Origin: Sphingobium sp. YR768
Lineage (GTDB): Bacteria > Pseudomonadota > Alphaproteobacteria > Sphingomonadales > Sphingomonadaceae
Direction: 5' to 3'
Assembly: GCF_900111125.1 (NCBI RefSeq)
Contig: NZ_FOGE01000002.1
Span: 310,001 to 374,000, forward strand
Length of the DNA: 64,000 nt
The notes beneath the pieces were generated by a model. That model ran no database searches, was not told the DNA's origin, and saw only the letters and a program-made list of their open reading frames with translations. The position numbers and the translations under genes are program-made. Of the stretch, positions 62,208 to 64,000 are shown in pieces (position 1 is the stretch's first letter; each line of letters begins with the position of its first letter).

Positions 62208-62609
62208 TCACCGACCGTCGAGGGAAGTTTTGGTAAAATTGACATTAACCGCCACACCCGGCCCTGCGCGCCATAAAGTGGCTTCTCTGCCCCCGATGAT
62301 CAGCCACAAACTTCCATCCGGCGCTGCGCAGGCGCGATCGGTTTCCGAAGGCGCGGCGACGCCCGAAGGGTGCGAATGATAATGGCCGATCACCGCCGGA
62401 CCACCCTTGCGCGCCGCTCGATACGCCGCGATCAGCGCCGCCGGGTCCAGTTCGAAATGCCGTGCGGGATCGGGGGCCACATTGGCGGTGGGCAATATTG
62501 CTTCGATCGCATCGTCTCGTCCCAGCAACAGACCGCAAATCTCGTCCCGGCTCGCCGCTGCCAGGGCCATGATTTGTTCCAACAATGATCTTGAAATCGC
62601 TACCGTCAT
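62208..62609 (-). CDS. JAMM/M67-type metallopeptidase
   Basis: 133 aa JAB-domain protein. The zinc motif is complete: Glu23 (DEICGLLLG) and His77-Ser-His79-x7-Ser87-x2-Asp90 (HYHSHPSGVAAPSETD). Bacterial stand-alone JAMM proteins cleave C-terminal tails of ubiquitin-like sulfur carriers or other isopeptides, but its target is unknown. Start 62609 (MTVAISRSLL) is preferred over one 6 codons earlier. It begins 17 bp from the divergent rluD start. No sulfur-carrier gene is adjacent. Confidence 0.86.
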   Translation of the reverse strand: MTVAISRSLLEQIMALAAASRDEICGLLLGRDDAIEAILPTANVAPDPARHFELDPAALIAAYRAARKGGPAVIGHYHSHPSGVAAPSETDRACAAPDGSLWLIIGGREATLWRAGPGVAVNVNFTKTSLDGR

Positions 62610-62626
62610 TCCTACATCCCTACGCA

Positions 62627-63580
62627 ATGCAATCGGGGGTTTCCATCATTGAAACAGCGATCGGTGAGGCCCAGCACGGGCTGCGGCTAGATCGCGCACT
62701 GGCAGATCTTCTGCCCGACCTGTCGCGTGAGCGGCTGAAGACGCTGATTGGCGAAGGCCAGGTACAAAGCCCACAGACGAACAAGATCAATGCGTCGATG
62801 AAGGTATCGGCCGGTCAGCTTTACAGTATCACCCTGCCCCCACCCGTCCCGCTCGATACGGTGGCGCAGGACATCCCGCTCGTCATCGTCCATGAGGATG
62901 ACGACCTGATCGTGGTGGACAAGCCCGCCGGCCTTGTCGTCCATCCTGCCGCCGGCAATCTGGACGGCACCTTGGTTAACGCCTTGCTGCATCATTGCGC
63001 CGGTCGATTGTCCGGTATTGGCGGCGTGGCGCGTCCGGGCATCGTTCATCGCATCGACAAGGATACTTCCGGCCTGTTGGTCGTTGCAAAGACGGACAAG
63101 GCCCATGAAGGCCTCGCCCGCCAGTTCAAGGATCATAGCATCGACCGGCTCTATGCCGCCATCGTCTATGGCGTTCCGGTGCCGGGCAACGGAACGGTCG
63201 ATACATGGATCGGCCGGTCCGACGCTGATCGAAAGAAGATGGCGGTTCATCGGGAAGGGCGCGGCAAACATGCCGTCACCCATTACCGCATGATAGACCG
63301 CCTGCGCGGCGCGGCGATGGTGGAATGTCGGCTGGAAACCGGCCGAACCCATCAGGTCCGCGTCCATATGGCGCATCTGGGACACCCCTTGATCGGGGAC
63401 CCGGTTTACGGTAGAGAAAGAAAAGGTTTCAAATCAATACTGGAAACGCTGGGTTTCAAAAGGCAGGCATTGCACGCGAAAACACTGGGGTTCATACATC
63501 CTGCAACGGAAAAGCCCCTATTGTTTCAAAGTGTGTTGCCCACCGACATGCAGGAACTGTTAAGCGAGCTTCACGTATAG
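62627..63580 (+). CDS. rluD: 23S rRNA pseudouridine synthase, RluD type
   Basis: 317 aa pseudouridine synthase. N-terminal S4 RNA-binding domain: LRLDRALADLLPDLSRERLKTLIGEGQV in residues 18-45 (quoted in part). Catalytic Asp in GIVHRIDKDTSGLLVVAK near 144; LETGRTHQVRVHM and GHPLIGDPVYGRE follow. RluD modifies helix 69 of 23S rRNA (positions 1911, 1915, 1917 in E. coli). Start at 62627 (MQSGVSII) avoids overlap with the divergent JAMM gene; an upstream ATG at 62585 would overlap that gene. Confidence 0.93.
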   Translation: MQSGVSIIETAIGEAQHGLRLDRALADLLPDLSRERLKTLIGEGQVQSPQTNKINASMKVSAGQLYSITLPPPVPLDTVAQDIPLVIVHEDDDLIVVDKPAGLVVHPAAGNLDGTLVNALLHHCAGRLSGIGGVARPGIVHRIDKDTSGLLVVAKTDKAHEGLARQFKDHSIDRLYAAIVYGVPVPGNGTVDTWIGRSDADRKKMAVHREGRGKHAVTHYRMIDRLRGAAMVECRLETGRTHQVRVHMAHLGHPLIGDPVYGRERKGFKSILETLGFKRQALHAKTLGFIHPATEKPLLFQSVLPTDMQELLSELHV

Positions 63581-63656
63581 GTTTAGACAAGTTTGCGACG
63601 GCGCCTGTGACGCCTCTTCTGGGTCCCGCCGCGCAATGAAAGGGAAAGGTGACGAC

Positions 63657-64000
63657 ATGGCCAAGAGCAATGTCCCCGCGGTTCCGGCGCTGGGCGGTGA
63701 AGCCAGCCTCAACCGCTATCTGTCGGAAATTCGCAAATTTCCGCTGCTCACCCCTGAGCAGGAATATATGCTGGCGAAGCGCTACGAGGAACATCAGGAT
63801 CCCGAAGCCGCAGCGCAGCTTGTAACTTCGCACCTGCGTCTCGTCGCGAAGATCGCCATGGGCTATCGCGGTTATGGTTTGCCGGTCAGCGAACTGATCA
63901 GCGAAGGCAATATCGGCCTGATGCAGGGCGTGAAGAAGTTTGAGGCTGATCGCGGCTTCCGCCTGGCGACCTACGCCATGTGGTGGATCCGCGCCTCGAT
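63657..64000 (+). CDS. rpoH: RNA polymerase heat-shock sigma factor RpoH, N-terminal part
   Basis: The gene runs off the right edge; 114 residues are visible. It starts MAKSNVPAVPALGGEASLNR and continues with YLSEIRKFPLLTPEQEYMLA, LVTSHLRLVAKIAMGYRGYG, and EGNIGLMQGVKKFEADRGFRLATYAMWWIRAS (quoted in parts), which is the RpoH box and sigma region 2.4. Sigma-32 directs heat-shock genes. GGGAAAGG lies 7 bases before the ATG. The 63581-63656 gap shows no clear promoter. Confidence 0.95.
   Translation, partial: MAKSNVPAVPALGGEASLNRYLSEIRKFPLLTPEQEYMLAKRYEEHQDPEAAAQLVTSHLRLVAKIAMGYRGYGLPVSELISEGNIGLMQGVKKFEADRGFRLATYAMWWIRAS

Overview
The window is GC-rich, densely coded alphaproteobacterial chromosome, most like a sphingomonad (Sphingobium/Sphingomonas type). 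This is an inference from gene content: the phosphotransferase ChpT, phospholipid N-methyltransferase PmtA, intracellular PHB depolymerase, two TonB-dependent receptors, Tat-exported glycosidases, the aerobic (CobG-type) cobalamin pathway, and an rpoH start at the right edge. No rRNA, tRNA, CRISPR array, insertion sequence or prophage was recognised.

Layout. 1-2.1 kb: end of a GH31 glycosidase and a GH1 beta-glucosidase. 2.1-16 kb: the cobalamin block, nearly all on the minus strand (cobW-N-G-H-I-J, then cobL-E-M-B-F-O-bluB, mostly joined by 4-bp ATGA overlaps), with cobK on the plus strand between cobJ and cobL. 16-18 kb: a NiCoT cobalt/nickel permease lying between two near-identical cobalamin riboswitches. 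One riboswitch is upstream of the permease and one is upstream of cobW, so B12 is predicted to shut down both cobalt uptake and corrin synthesis.

18-31 kb: a three-part MFS/PlsC/acyl-ACP-synthetase phospholipid-repair protein with a divergent TetR regulator, a siderophore-type TonB receptor, a run of small conserved proteins, a YedI-like membrane protein, a MATE exporter, an ABC-2 exporter pair and an RcnB-like protein. 31-36 kb: pmtA, a LysR regulator and a valine-catabolism set (acyl-CoA dehydrogenase, 3-hydroxyisobutyryl-CoA hydrolase, 3-hydroxyisobutyrate dehydrogenase). 36-43 kb: a membrane dipeptidase overlapping a TonB receptor gene, an enoyl-CoA hydratase, folE with a pteridine-reductase-like SDR, and a MobA-like transferase.

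43-55 kb: an EntS-like MFS exporter with an extra C-terminal domain, a metallophosphoesterase, PHB depolymerase, a GST, an M28 peptidase, a GH27 alpha-galactosidase, and a GbsR/MarR regulator next to a DUF4166-epimerase operon. A perfect 38-bp palindrome lies over the regulator's start codon. 55-64 kb: lactonase-like propeller, cytochrome c, MoCF-domain protein, map, glnB-glnA, nitronate monooxygenase, DUF4269 protein, chpT, a JAMM peptidase, rluD and the start of rpoH.

Intergenic repeats are a second theme: two BIME-like double hairpins, another inverted repeat that supplies a ribosome binding site, a 37-bp repeat present twice, and several hairpins between convergent genes. The most interesting points are the duplicated B12 riboswitches, the antisense placement of cobK, and the GbsR palindrome with a degenerate second copy before the DUF4166 operon. 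All functions come from reading motifs and context; no database search was run.
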